Numbered from the stretch's first letter, positions 21,024 through 32,760 are shown. The stretch: DNA of 33,437 nucleotides from Schoenoplectus triqueter (GCA_964058805.1 CAXKVV010001749.1:1-33437), one strand, 5' to 3'. Numbers and translations are program-made. Notes: a model not told the origin generated them from the letters alone.

Positions 21024-21358
21024 ATAGAGAAATTGATTAATATGTATAATTTAAAAATCTAAATTTTTATTATAATTTAAGTTATTATTTTATAACTCTT
21101 AATTATTTATAATCTATTATTTAATTATGTTTTATTTTAGTTATACTAGTATTATTTTTATAATCTAGAGATTATATTTATTTTGAGTAACGTAACTAAT
21201 TTAATTTACTTAAATTAAATAAGTTAACTTAATGTTATCCCTTAATTGACTTAATTATAATTAGGATAATTAATTTGTTAAAAATAGAGAAATTGATTAA
21301 TATATAATATTATATAATTAATATTGTTCTTATTTATAATAGAGAAATTGATTAATAT
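21024..21358 (+). repeat. Three copies of a 20 bp motif
   Basis: ATAGAGAAATTGATTAATAT occurs identically at 21024-21043, 21284-21303 and 21339-21358 within AT-rich gypsy LTR sequence. Confidence 0.8.
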
Positions 21359-21973
21359 GTTTTATAAGTTAAAAAATAATTTTAAGATTAAAAGTAAAAT
21401 AAAAAGGATTAAAAAGAAATAAATAAAATAAAATAAAGAAAAATGAATAAAATAAAATCAAAATAAAGAAAAAGTTATTATATTAATATGTGTTGGTATT
21501 TTAATGTACGGGATCATACGCTGACTACCAAATCGTTGGTGCCAATGCACCAATATCCCGAATCGGGGGCAGTCAGGGAATATAATCATTTCCCGTATAT
21601 TTAAGTTTACGTATTAGTCCATGGATACCGCCAAACCTTTCGGGGCGGCCTCCAATTTATTAAGCACGTTTCTTTTATTAACTCCCTTTTTATTTTCTTG
21701 AGACTTTTACATACTGGGCCATTTTAATCTGATCCTAATCCACGGTTATGTTTCAATTAAGCACAATTCATTAGTCGGCCCAATATGATTTTTAAATGTC
21801 TTACAAGTTCATGTTATCTAGTTTCGGGCCCAAATCCCTAATTTTAATTTTCTAAATGCTAACTCTTGGGCCCATTTATCCACAATTCAACAACTAAAAT
21901 CCATGGCACAGAATTGACAGATGCAACAAGAAAGGTAACAGAACATCACATATTAACCAGCACAGACCACACT

Positions 21974-21979
21974 TTTATT
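21974..21979 (-). terminator. Candidate gypsy LTR polyadenylation signal
   Basis: AATAAA on the minus strand in CCTCAATAAAAGTG, about 940 bp downstream of the TATA box. If correct, the R region is unusually long. Confidence 0.35.
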
Positions 21980-22919
21980 GAGGCAACAACCTAACTTAGC
22001 CACCAGGACAGGGGGAAAATTTAGCAAGCACAAATAGTGAACCAGCACCAAGCCAGGGTACAACAGCCCACAACAAAAGTTCAACCCCCACAACCAATCC
22101 AGATAACAGATCCAGAGCACAAACAGCAAGGCCAGAACCAGCAATAAGGATCAGAAATCAACCCATAACAGAACCTCAGCCCAGCCCCACAATTAACCAG
22201 CACTCAACAGATCAATTCAGAACCAATTAGCACAACAGCCAGAACAATGCAAAACAAGCAATAAGCAAGGGACTGCACAATCACTCAGGACATACCAGCA
22301 TCAGTACCAGAACAAAAACACATCACAGAACAAACCAACAGAACAGGGTATAGTGGATCAGAGAAAACTAAGGCATCAGTTAAAATAGCATACCATACCA
22401 CAAGGAACCAACCGCACACAAGAATCACAACAAACCAGTCAGCAAGCCAGCAGACAGCAGTGCGAGAAAAGAGAAAAAGGGGGGCAGCCTCACATCACTG
22501 GTACCAGTTGGTACCAGTGTACCAAGGCGTAAAAATAGGGGTCAGAGAGATCAGATGCACAAGCAAAAGGCAAGGGGACAGCATCAGCACAACCACAACC
22601 CAATAAAATAGCCTCAATACAAAAACAGGCACAACCCCTCAAGCAAGTCACACACAAGCAAGTCAGATCACCATTCAAAAAGCAACCAACAAAAACAACC
22701 AAGCAAATTAGGGTTTACCAGTAAATCAGCAAAGGTACGGCAGGGTCAAAGAGAAGGACCAGCACCTCGGCCACTGCTCCGACCTCCCCTCTTTTTTTTT
22801 CTTTTGCTAATACACGTTCCAACCGAAAACCAACAGAATCTGTTCTTATCAATTAGCTAATCTCAGCACATGAGAGCAAACACAAACAAAAGAGGGGAAG
22901 GAGGGACCAGAGAGGTTCC

Positions 22920-22925
22920 TTTATA
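22920..22925 (-). promoter_or_regulatory. Candidate gypsy LTR TATA box
   Basis: TATAAA in CCTCTATAAAGGAACC on the minus strand, followed by CT-rich, leader-like sequence. Fits the LTR promoter. Confidence 0.5.
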
Positions 22926-23689
22926 GAGGGGCAATAGGCAACGGTCGTGTAAAACGACAGGGGTGGATAGGGCAGGTAGGGTGGCGGAAGGGTAGGCCCC
23001 TAGGGTTCGGGTGACAGGACCCCCTTACGGGAGAGATGAGTGCAAGTTGGCCTCAGAGAGGGGTTTCCAGAGGTGAATGATGGTGAGGGGAAAGAAACCG
23101 GGGGAGTAAACCGCCCCGAGGGCGGTGTCGTGGAAAAACCAGGGAAGAAAAAGGGGAAAGAGGCGACATGAGGAAAAGAAATCGCAAGTGACGGGACAGG
23201 AAGAGGGAGCGTCGCCCCCCATAGAGAGAGAGAGAACGGGAAGGGCATTAAATGCTCAGAAGAGAGAAGGGACGGAAGGAGTGTGGGAGTGGGTAAGGGT
23301 CTTAATGAAGGGAGAGAGAGAGTGCATTAATGCGGGGAGAGAGAAAAAAATGGGATTTTCTGTGGCGGAGTTTTGTGGCCACGCGTGTGGCAAACCGGTA
23401 TTGCAACCGAATTTTTAAACAAAATGTCCAAGCTATTTTAATTTAAATTAAAAATTTTGATTTGTATCTACTAAATTACGTAGGTCATTAGTAAATAGTA
23501 ATAAAAATAAAAATTTAACATTCATCATAAGATTTATTTATATATTTATTTAAAACTTAATATATATATATATATTAAGTATATCCTCTTAATTTTTGAT
23601 CTGAATACTTTATTGATGTACGTTAATTGAATTAGATCATTATCTAAATTAATTATTATTAGTGCCTAATTAAAATTCACGGTTTAACA

Positions 23690-25723
23690 ATAATCGTCGA
23701 ATATTTCAAAACAAAACTTATACAGTGTTTCAGATGCTGGATCATATCATAAGGGACTTCAGATTATTCAACAATTATATTCTCATCACAAGGGACTTCA
23801 ATATAGAATATACTGATTATTCTCATGTACATTATATTCTCCCCTATGTAACAATGTCTTTTTACTATTTAATAAAATTCACTAAGTAGATAATTTACAT
23901 GGTTACATAAAAAAGATCTTTCTGCTTTCTTTTCTTTTTTAGTTAACAAACTAGTTCAGGATCAAAGTGTGACAAATAAGATGTATGCCGATTGCCGACT
24001 GAGTATACAACAAAATATTTTTTAATTTTAGCAATTAATCGACTGCTACCTCAAAAAAAAAAGTTTAGAACCAAAATGTGATAAGCTGTTGAGGTGAATT
24101 GCTATTTCTGAAACATTTCTTATTAATTATTGTTGTATCGATACTGCCACGTTATGACGTTAACATGTAAATAGCTCCATGGACCATAAAAATCACTTTT
24201 CTTTAAAAAAAAGCTCGCTTGTAAAGAGAAATTGAAAGCTTTAGTTATTTTTCATTTTGCGAGAGAGGATCATCTCACTGCAATAGTAATAAATTATTTT
24301 GTTTGATTTTTTTAAAATTATCTTTTTTTTTGTTTGATGATCCATGTAAAATTTGATTTACTTTAAAATAATATAAAATTAAATTGGCAAGCATACCAGC
24401 GTTTTTTAAGTTGTTATTTCGCTGAAGCAACATGACAAGTTATTACAGTAACCACCGTAGTGGATCTGCTTTCTCCTTTAGAACACAATATTCATGATTT
24501 ATTTGTGAATAAATTATTTTTTTGCTTTCTGACGAATTAATCAATGTATAATTCGTTATTTCGAATATTATTCATATAATATGTGAATTATTCACGAATT
24601 TATCAAATTTTACGTATAATCATGTTAGTTTGGATAATTCAAATTTAACCTTTCAATTTTTCTTTTGAACGTCCACATGGACTTTGAATCTGTGCAACTC
24701 TCATCTCTCTCATTCTCTCTTTAGGGTATGCTCCACAAATAAGAAGGGAAGAGTAGACGACGGAAGGGGAGGGAAGGGGCGATGAGAGGAATCTATCCTC
24801 GAAATCGGGGGTAACGATCGGAGGAAAAATGAACTGAAATTTTGTGTGTCGTTCACCTCGTCTCCCGTCCCCTCTCACCGTCTCCCCTCCTACAGTAACC
24901 GTTCTGGAGCGAGTAACTCGCCGCTGGGCAAGCCGGTCAGTGCGTTCGTCTCTTTCCCTCTCCTCCGCTACCTCGTTCTGGAGCACGCTCTTAGTATACC
25001 ACGTAGGTGAATTCACATCGTCTAAAATACTAAAGTATGTATGCATAAAGTAACTGTCCAAGCTGTCCGCTGAATCTAAAGGATATTATTGTGACTGCCT
25101 TACCATGATCCAAATCCAACGCCTGTTGTGACTTTGACAATTACTATATGCGTACAGTAGCACTATAGAGGAGTTGGATTTTGTCAAAAAAAAAAAAATA
25201 ATAAAAAGATTCTATGTCTAAATAATGGATTTCTTGTGGTAAATTTTTTATTCTTGGTACTTCTATTTAAACTTTAATAACAAACTATTTCACTAGTTAT
25301 ATATTTAGATTTTCATAAAAGTTCAATAGTATACAAAATATAACGATCATATATGAAAATATTGAATAACTATTATACTTTTAACTATATTATCAAGAAT
25401 ATTTATAGATTTTTTTACTCTCAAAACTGTATATATTATTTTAAATGAAAAAGAAATTATTCCCAATTATATCTAATAATAATAAAATCATGAACTTTTA
25501 AATTTGATCGAACGTTTCCAAACACTAGACTTGCTACTATGCTTCAGGATGACCCGCTTCACCAGAAGTTGTAGTGTCTTGATGACCCCATTAGCAACCT
25601 GCCACGTATATTTTCTTTTGCCACTTGAGATTGTGTTGCGATCAAAATCAGTCTCCCCCCCCCTTATAATCACCACCGCCTATTTTTGTTCTTCCCCCTT
25701 GGTCTGAGATTTTAGCGGCAGCG
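23690..25723. other. Spacer, no convincing gene
   Basis: AT-rich DNA with a short repeat (AAGGGACTTCA at 23751 and 23790), GA/CT-rich sequence at 24690-24980 and a C10-like run near 25655. The open frame antisense at 24645-25061 looks like translated purine-rich sequence and matches no family I know. Confidence 0.55.
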
Positions 25724-25813
25724 ATGGCTCGGAAATTGAGATTTTGGTTGAGAACAATGAGCAATTTTGTCTCGCCTATTTGGCCATTGTTTGACTGTGT
25801 GCTACCATATTAA
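25724..25813 (+). CDS. Possible 29-residue small ORF
   Basis: ATG in a strong plant context (GGCAGCGATGGCT) opens MARKLRFWLRTMSNFVSPIW and stops at TAA 25811-25813. It is basic at the start and hydrophobic/aromatic later. I do not recognise it. It lies about 780 bp upstream of the NLR start and could be chance. Confidence 0.15.
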   Translation: MARKLRFWLRTMSNFVSPIWPLFDCVLPY

Positions 25814-26243
25814 TTTTTCTGGACACAGGACTTGAGGGGGAAATTAAATTGAATTTGTAGATTGATTGTTTTTTTTTGTGTTGCACAAGAGCTTTATATC
25901 CTGTCCCCAACGGCTAATTAAAAAACGGTAAAACAAAAATAATGAAGTTAAGTTGTCATTATTTTAATTATTATCTCTCTAGTTTTAAGTTCTAATTAAT
26001 GTTGGACTAATAATAAAATTGTTACAGACTTTGAGGCTCAAAATACCCCTACTTATTATTTTTAATCATTATAATTTTCAACAGAGCCCTTATGAGACGC
26101 TCTCGGACAAGACACAGAAGAGGAAGGGATAAGGGCCCTTAACGGTCCTAGGGACGACAAAACTGTATTAGTAATTAGTATTACAATTTGAAGCCCATCT
26201 ATTCCGTGTGCTTATCTGATCCTAGCGAAGAGTCAATAATGCA

Positions 26244-26252
26244 TTTATAATA
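26244..26252 (+). promoter_or_regulatory. Candidate NLR TATA box
   Basis: TTATAATAA about 250 bp upstream of the NLR ATG in an AT-to-GC transition; position is plausible but the evidence is weak. Confidence 0.25.
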
Positions 26253-26318
26253 AAAGAAAAAAAAAGAGAAAAGAAAAAGAAAACCAGGACACGCCTAGTA
26301 CACTCGCAGACGTTGAAG

Positions 26319-26423
26319 ATGGAGAGCTCAGTGACCGTGCTAAGAGGGATAGAGGGCGACGGGCAATGTATCCGCTGCCGTACTTATTTCTATGGCCGAA
26401 ATCCGCTGTCATATTTTCTGTGA
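26319..26423 (+). CDS. Upstream ORF in NLR leader, 34 residues
   Basis: ATG at 26319 (GAAGATGGAGAG) encodes MESSVTVLRGIEGDGQCIRC and ends at TGA 26421-26423, 75 bp before the NLR start codon. If it is in the 5' UTR it could damp NLR translation, a known control for plant NLRs. Presence in the transcript is inferred, not shown. Confidence 0.3.
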   Translation: MESSVTVLRGIEGDGQCIRCRTYFYGRNPLSYFL

Positions 26424-26498
26424 TCTGAGGGCGACGGACATAATTCAGAAAAGTAACTATTGTCGAACTGCGTGGGCAAAGAAAGAGAGAGATCAGAG

Positions 26499-29400
26499 AT
26501 GGGGCCGGGATTCATATTTTCTGTGATTTCAACCGTGAGTAGCCTCCTGAGTTCCCTCCGGAGCTCAGGTGCCACCTCCGCAGACAGAGAAAGTGATGGC
26601 ATCGAGAGGGGCCTGGAGAGGTTGGAGAGGTTGCTGAGGAGAATCCAAGCCACGCTTTATGGAGCCGTGGATAGGGAGATCCAGGACGCATCCGTCAAGC
26701 TGTGGCTCAGAGAGCTGAAATCCGTTGCCTACGAAGCCGAGGATATCCTTGATGAGTGGAAGTATGAGTTATTGCGTATCCAGATTGAGGAATCAGGAGA
26801 GGGGTCCTCATCATCTGCCGACGAAAGAAAGAGGAAGCGTTTGGCGGCTGCTATACCCTATCGGATGGCTGACAGAATTGAGGGTGTTATTGCTCGATTT
26901 GATGAAATCTCGAGAGATAGAGCGGCTTTATCTTTGAGAGAGGATGATGGAGAGAGGCATGGTTGTGTTTGGGTGGGTTCACCGCTGACGAGCCACATGG
27001 TGAATGAGACGGCTGTCTTTGGTCGGGACGAAGATAAGAGAAGGATCTTAGAATTTTTATTGGTGGAGAATAGAGGAGGAACAAATCCCATCTCAGTTAC
27101 TTCAATCGTTGGGATGGGTGGCGTTGGCAAGACAACACTTGCTCAACTAGTTTATAATGATCCTCTAATTAGTTGTTATTTTGATATGACCGCGTGGGTA
27201 TACGTCTCTCCTAAATTTGATGTCACAAGGATATCAAAAGATGTCCTTGAATCAATCTCTGAGAAGGTGTATAGTGGTCGTATGGGATTAAGCACGGTTC
27301 AACAGGGTATGGTAAAAGCAATTAAAGGAAAAAAACTTTGTTTAGTGCTTGATGATGTGTGGAATGAGTTGCCCAGTAAATGGGAACAATTTCTTGAACC
27401 GCTTCAAGTTGCTGAGTCGGTTCGAATTGTAGTGACCACAAGAAACAAAGCTGTATCCCAGATCATTCGAAGTACATACATACACGACCTGAGTTGCTTG
27501 CCACAAGATCAGAGTAACTTGTTGTTTGAGCACTATGCATTTTGTGATCAATGGACAGATAGTTTATCAACACTTAGGGAGATTGGTGTACAGATTGTCA
27601 AAAAATGTGCCGGGCTTCCACTAGCAATCAAGTCCATTGGAAGAGCTCTAAGTTCCAACATGCACGAAGATAGGTGGACAGGTGTTTTAGAGTCAGATTT
27701 ATGGGAATGCGATGCTAAAGATGAGATCTTTTCTGCACTGAAAGTAAGTTATTACAGTTTGCCTGCAATGTTGAAACCTTGTTTTCTTTACCTCTCACTG
27801 TTTCCGAAGGGTTCAATGATAGAGAAAAATGAAGTTATATATATGTGGATTTCACTTGGTTATATCCAGTCTAGGGACATAAAAAGTGCTGAGGCTCTTG
27901 GAAATGAATTTATTGATGATTTACATAACAGATCTTTCTTAACCAAGAATTCAAAGAGGGGAGGGAAAGAGGAGATTACTATGCATGATTTGATTCATGA
28001 TCTAGCAAGATCTATTTCAATAGGCGATTTCTGCACCAACGCACAGGAAATTGTTGACAATGAATCTGCTGATTCGTACTGTACCTGTAAAGAGAAGTTT
28101 GGAATGAAAGACAGGTCAAGTCATAGTTGTTCGTTGACTAGAACGTTAATCAATAAAGATATATGCAGAAATTTTGGATCAGCGAATGCTGGTTATACTT
28201 CGGATTTCATGGGTCTTCGTGTTTTGATTTGGGAAGTCACCCATGCACATGACTTGGGGCATATAACCAAGTTAAAACACCTACGCTATCTTGAACTTCA
28301 TCAGTATTCTCTGAGATATCTTGAATCACCTTTGCCATCTGAAAAACACAACAGTAAGGTTGAGTATTATAAACTCAAAAGGCTGCCTGTAACAATCTCA
28401 CTCCTCTGTAATCTAGTGGCATTGCAATTAAGCTCCCTTGAATATCTAACAGAATTACCCATCAACATTGATAAATTGCTCAACTTAAGATTTCTTTCTA
28501 TGCATCGTGTTGGAATTAGAGAACTACCTGAATCACTTGGCCAACTTTGTAAATTACAATGTTTGTCATTGTCATCTTGTCGATACCTTGAAAAATTGCC
28601 ACCTAATATCGGGAACCTGACCAACTTAAAACAACTGTATATTGCAGATTTAAAAATTAGAGAACTACCTGAATCACTTTGTATGCTTCAGAAATTGCAA
28701 AAACTGTCCCTAGATGGATGTTGTGATTTGGAACGTTTACCAAATGGCACTGGTTATCTCATTAATCTTCGATGGCTTTATTGTCTGGGAAGTTGCATCA
28801 AAGCATTGCCAGAATCAATAACCTGCCTTTTCAATCTTGAGATCCTGCAGTTGAGTTGTAGTGCCACTTTTATTGCAACTTTTTGCGGATTTGAAGGACT
28901 TTTAAATAAAAGTTCATTGAATGTCTTCATTTACAATGGTGAAAGAAGTAATTTGTTTACTAACCGTGTGCGTACTGTACCTGAGACAACCATAAATAAT
29001 GTGCGTAGACCTGTGATAAGGAATTTTCAGACTAAGGGTCGGTTTGTATATGCCAAACCTAAGGAGGAGGATCTCTTGATATATGTCAAAACTAAAAGAT
29101 TTATAGAGAGTCTGCGGCCTCTCAGTGATCTGTATAAGTTGGAAATAAATGGATATCAAGGAATTGGATATGCATCACAGTTTTTTGCTACCTATTCTCC
29201 TAATGTTGCCATTGCAATGCATTGCCATGTTAAAAGCTGTAACTTCTTTACAGAACTAGGAGACCTGCCATCATTGCAGTCACTTTCGCTAGTTGGGGTA
29301 ACCAGCATTCAGAATCTAAGTTTTAATTTGTTTCGATCCTCCAGCCCTCATAATACCAAGGTATACTTCCCATCATTAAAAGAGCTAGAGTTCATAGACA

Positions 29401-30632
29401 TGGTTGAGTGGAATGGTTCAATTGGGTTGCGTGATGGCGACTTTCCACAAATGGAACGTCTTAAAATTGAAAATTGCCCAAAGTTGACTTCAATCCCCAA
29501 CTTCATTAATCTTAGAAGTCTAGAAATAATTAGATGTTCCTTTTCAAAAATTGAGCTGAATGTGTTGGGGTCACTTGTACTTGAGAGTCTCCTCATTGAA
29601 GAATGCATACAGCTCATCCTACTCCAAGGGTTGAAAAGCCTTAATTCTCTCAAAGCACTTTGTGTATTTCGGTGCCCTCTGCTCAGTGAATTCATGTATC
29701 AAACAATGCAAAATGATCGTCTTTCCGTAGAGATAGTTGAATGCCCATCCCTGAAAGCCTGGTGCCAAGCTCAGCAATTCAACTACATAAAGGTATATCT
29801 AAACTGCCCTAGTCCATTAAATTTGAAGCACCAACTTTCTCCAAACCAAACTTATATTTGTTCATGCATGCACTTCAGACAAAAGTTCTTATTGTTCAAT
29901 AATTTTTCTTGTGGACCAGGATTTCTCTTGCAAGACATTAGTCACTTCTGGTACTCTTTTTATGATGAAGAAAGGGGGTGAAAACGTCTTGCTAGAAAAT
30001 ATGGTTATAAAACATTGCAAACAACAAAGTCTAGAATTTGTTGGAGGCCTTCAAAATCTCATGAGTTTAGAAATAAGGAATTGCTGGAAGCTGGAGACTT
30101 TCAAGAGGTTAAATAAATTCAGGGGGCTTAGAAAATTGGTTCTGTGGGATTGCCCCCAACTCCAACTGGAAAGTCCTAGTGATTCAGGTGAAACTCGTCT
30201 GCCACCATCTCTTCAATCATTGGTCGTTCATGGATGTCATCACATGCTCTCTTTACATGTGCTCATAAATCACCCATCATCCTTAACAGAGTTGGAGGTT
30301 ACGGACTGTAAGCAGCTAATATATATTGGAGGCCTACATAACCTGATCAATCTAGAGACACTGGCAATTATTCAATGCCCTCATCTTCTACTTGAGCCAT
30401 TGCATCCTGTGCCTGAATGTGTGGTTATTTCTGGATGCCCCAGGCTAAAGGCTTGGTGTGAGATGCATTCTGTTGAACCTCTTGGTAATGAAATTTTACA
30501 ATTGCTCGTTCCTCTCTCTCTTGAATTAACAATTATGATTTACTACTATCTCAATATATGTGATGATAATTTTATATTTCATTTTTCTGTGGTTCTTGTG
30601 AAATTAATTATGCAGATGATGAAATCGACTAG
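26499..30632 (+). CDS. CC-NB-ARC-LRR disease resistance protein (CNL)
   Basis: Intracellular immune receptor that senses pathogen effectors and, when ADP is exchanged for ATP, triggers cell death. Model: join(26499..29792, 29920..30484, 30616..30632), 1291 residues; the ATG at 26499 is the first in frame. Coiled-coil domain 1-120 with EDILDEW (81-87, the EDVID-type motif). NB-ARC: P-loop GMGGVGKTT (205-213), FDMTAWVYVSPKFDV (RNBS-A), LVLDDVW (282-288, kinase-2 with the CNL Trp), VRIVVTTR, GLPLA (372-376), CFLYLSLFPKG (RNBS-D), MHD intact (495-497). LRRs start near 590 and run almost to the end, including ELPESLGQLCKLQCLSLS repeats and FPSLKELEFIDMVEW. Residues about 786-870 do not follow the LRR pattern. 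Intron 1 is GTATAT..CCAG and intron 2 GTAATG..GCAG, both keeping phase; the end becomes PLDDEID-stop. All ATPase motifs are present, so it looks functional. It belongs to the large RGA-like CNL class; the effector is unknown. Confidence 0.9.
29793..29919 (+). other. NLR intron 1 (127 bp)
   Basis: Donor AAG|GTATAT, acceptor GGACCAG|GAT, both phase 0. Without splicing the frame reads on for 63 codons to a stop at 29979, giving an 1160-residue form. An alternative acceptor, TTGCAAG|ACA, 12 bases later is also in frame. Confidence 0.7.
30485..30615 (+). other. NLR intron 2 (131 bp)
   Basis: Donor CTTG|GTAATG, T-rich interior, acceptor TTATGCAG|ATGATG. Splicing leaves a 17-base last coding segment ending in TAG. 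If unspliced, the frame continues to a stop at 30703-30705 with a hydrophobic and then Trp/Arg-rich tail that does not look like LRR. Confidence 0.6.
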
Positions 30633-30920
30633 GGCGCTTGAGGGATATCATGCCTGGAGCTGGAGAAGGTTGTCAACCGTTGGGTCACCTCATATGTCCT
30701 GGTGACTGGTGTAGGAACACCATTATTTTACTTGAATATATTGATATATGCTGTAACTTATCTTGTTGATGTCAATGGCCTATAATCAAATATTAAATTA
30801 ACAGTAAAAAAAAACTATCATGGATATGGTTTGATCAGTATGCCATCATTCAACAAGAATACAAGAAATAGGTAGATTAGTATCTTTTTGAAAGCCTGAC
30901 AACAGCCAAAAAGATAATGT

Positions 30921-32587
30921 TCAAAATTTCAGCCAAAAAAAGTCAGCACCGTCCTCTACATCATCAGTTTTCATGTTGCCAGATTGTAACATGAGAATCC
31001 GATAAACATGTTTGGAACAAACCTCACTGAGCCTGCTGTCTCCATTACCCAAAATTCCTTCCATCACCAGGTCCTTCAGCAGAATTTCTGTCACACGAAC
31101 ATATCAACTAAATTACCAACCAGTTTCTATCACACAAAAGGAAACTTTGGAAAACATGATCAAATTCCATGCCTAAACCAACCTAAAACCTGAGAACTTG
31201 TCTGTGAAGTAACCCATGCCTAAAACAACCCAAGATTTTGACATTTCGACCAGAACATGTAAACTTAATTTGGACAACTCTAATGAGTCAGCCATGCTGA
31301 GATACTAGGCTGACATTTAGCTGTTTCATAACGCGACATCTTGCCAAATATAAGAAATATGCTGGCCTATATCAGATTCCATCTTTTTGGTATTCAAAAG
31401 AGAAAAGTAATGTTAGCCTTACCCAGGTGACTGATGACTCACACAAACGGATAAATTTACTGGTTATATTATGGGGTTTCACAAACATTGCTATATTATT
31501 GTCCCAGATCATTGCTGAATTGTCATAGCACTGAACAGGCAAAAAGATCCTCAAATAGTGATCTCATATACACGTTCAATAGAGATATCATTGTTGGATA
31601 TTTCTTCCAGATAGTTACTGCATGTCTAGACTGCACCTTTGCAGTAGGTAGCTTTCAACCCATAATACAGAATTTCTTATATTTGTATATTATGCCAAAT
31701 CTCAATCCTTGAAAGAAAAATTTTAATATGGAAAACTAAGTAATTAAATCTGAATTATTCATACAAAATGGGTTACATAAGTCTTATATAGGTCACTCTA
31801 AATTTTCAGAATTCAAAATGGATTTATGGTGTTTTTGTCAAATAAGGATAAACTAATTTATTCTTTTCATCTTTTATTTTTATTACGTTCTGTCGCGCTC
31901 ATTTGGAAAGGAACAAAGCTTACCTTTGTTTCAAGGTTGTCATCCAAAGGATCATCATATCGACTATCATCACCCACCACTGGCAAGTCTGTTACACCTT
32001 AAGTACACTATCAGCACATCAGTAAACATATAAAATAGGGGCAGCATCATGTGCAGCCCACAGAACCTAAAAAAAACACATTCTCTAACAAAATCCAGAA
32101 ATATCACACATTTTTTTTTCAGAAATAGAACATACACACATCTGCCAAAAAAAGTTAAAAAATAATCCACGGAGAGCTTATAGCTTTATACCCTTTAATT
32201 CTTTCCTGTTTCCATTGTGAACTCATTCATGCAAAAATCCTGCCTTCACCCCATACGCACCAGACATTAAAATTGCCCCTTCTCCCTCATCGTTTATCTC
32301 AACAAAACTTGACAACAATGACTTTAGTGCACTGTACAGAACTTGAAACCCCGTATGTTGTCAGAGTTAAATGGTACTTGATATTCTTTTGTTTTCCCTT
32401 TCTTTGCACAGGGGCATGTGTGAAATTATGCCAAAAAACACTCAACAGTGGAGGAGCATATATTTTTTACTGCATAAGTACAGATAATTACCACGACACT
32501 CAACAGGCTGACCAAAGCTGACACTTCTACTGGTGCTCTTGTATTTAGTATTGCTTCTACTAGATGACTGAGAATTGCAGTTTTTAT
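30921..32587 (-). CDS. Multi-exon gene, unknown product, partial model
   Basis: I do not recognise the family. Exons on the minus strand with good splice sites: 32587-32492 (acceptor TTTTTTTTAG, donor GTAATT; Ser-rich, SVSFGQPVECR), 31988-31924 (acceptor GTAACAG, donor GTAAGC; acidic, GDDSRYDDPLDDNLETK), 31530-31423 (acceptor TTCAG, donor GTAAGG; CYDNSAMIWDNNIAMFVKPH), and a terminal exon from 31073 (or 31087) to 30921 (DLVMEGILGNGDSRLSE..., stop TGA at 30921-30923). Phases of the first three join exactly (1, 0, 0) and open frames cover each exon, which is unlikely by chance. The terminal exon fits phase only with the acceptor at 31074. Upstream of 32587 the same protein seems to continue (DIDTKAITSSPEIGSLSDFF), but a T8 run shifts frame. 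The gene converges on the NLR, with stops 289 bp apart. Confidence 0.5.
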
Positions 32588-32597
32588 CTAAAAAAAA

Positions 32598-32760
32598 TCT
32601 GATAAACTTCCTATTTCAGGAGAAGATGTAATAGCCTTTGTATCAATATCCCCACATCTTTCTCTATCTTTCATCATCAGATTCTACATGTATCATTCCT
32701 GACCTCCCTGTACAAATACATAAGAAGGCTAGTTTTAGTTCACTTCATGGTAATTAAGTT
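32598..32760 (-). other. Possible upstream exon of the same gene, frame-disrupted
   Basis: On the minus strand an acceptor TTTGTACAG lies near 32711. The following sequence reads briefly in one frame (GMIHVESDDE) and then, in another, MMKDRERCGDIDTKAIT up to SDFF and a stop in the T8 run. Either two small indels have broken an exon, or these are alternative starts and splice sites. Confidence 0.3.

Larger units (their letters stand above)
8044..23689 (-). mobile_element. Truncated Ty3/gypsy element, nested by copia
   Basis: Reading on the minus strand: one long LTR (from about 23689 down to 9204, interrupted by the copia element), an initiator-Met tRNA primer-binding site (9195-9183), a leader, and the first 275 codons of gag, cut off at 8044. 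Protease, RT, RNase H, integrase and the second LTR are absent from the window. The gag pattern (WW and LSRYAPELV motifs), iMet primer and a long LTR beginning TGTTA and ending TGACA suggest a chromovirus of the Tekay/Del type; lineage is an inference. The outer LTR edge at 23689 is a candidate only. Confidence 0.7.
19309..23689 (-). mobile_element. Gypsy LTR, outer segment
   Basis: Continuation of the gypsy LTR beyond the copia insertion; no protein gene. On the minus strand it carries TATAAA at 22925-22920, a GC-richer transcribed-looking region (about 22900-21950) and an AATAAA signal at 21979-21974. The proposed outer edge is TGTTAAACC reading from 23689, by analogy with the TGACA at the inner end. 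Joined with 9204-9825 the LTR would be about 5.0 kb. The opposite LTR is missing, so neither the edge nor a target duplication can be verified. Confidence 0.5.

Noticed and set aside
23000..23418. Overlapping frames on both strands near the gypsy LTR promoter
   Set aside because: Purine/pyrimidine-biased LTR sequence gives open frames on both strands; no domain is visible.
24645..25061. 138-residue minus-strand frame
   Set aside because: Arg/Glu/Thr-rich translation of a CT/GA-biased tract without a recognisable domain or splice context.
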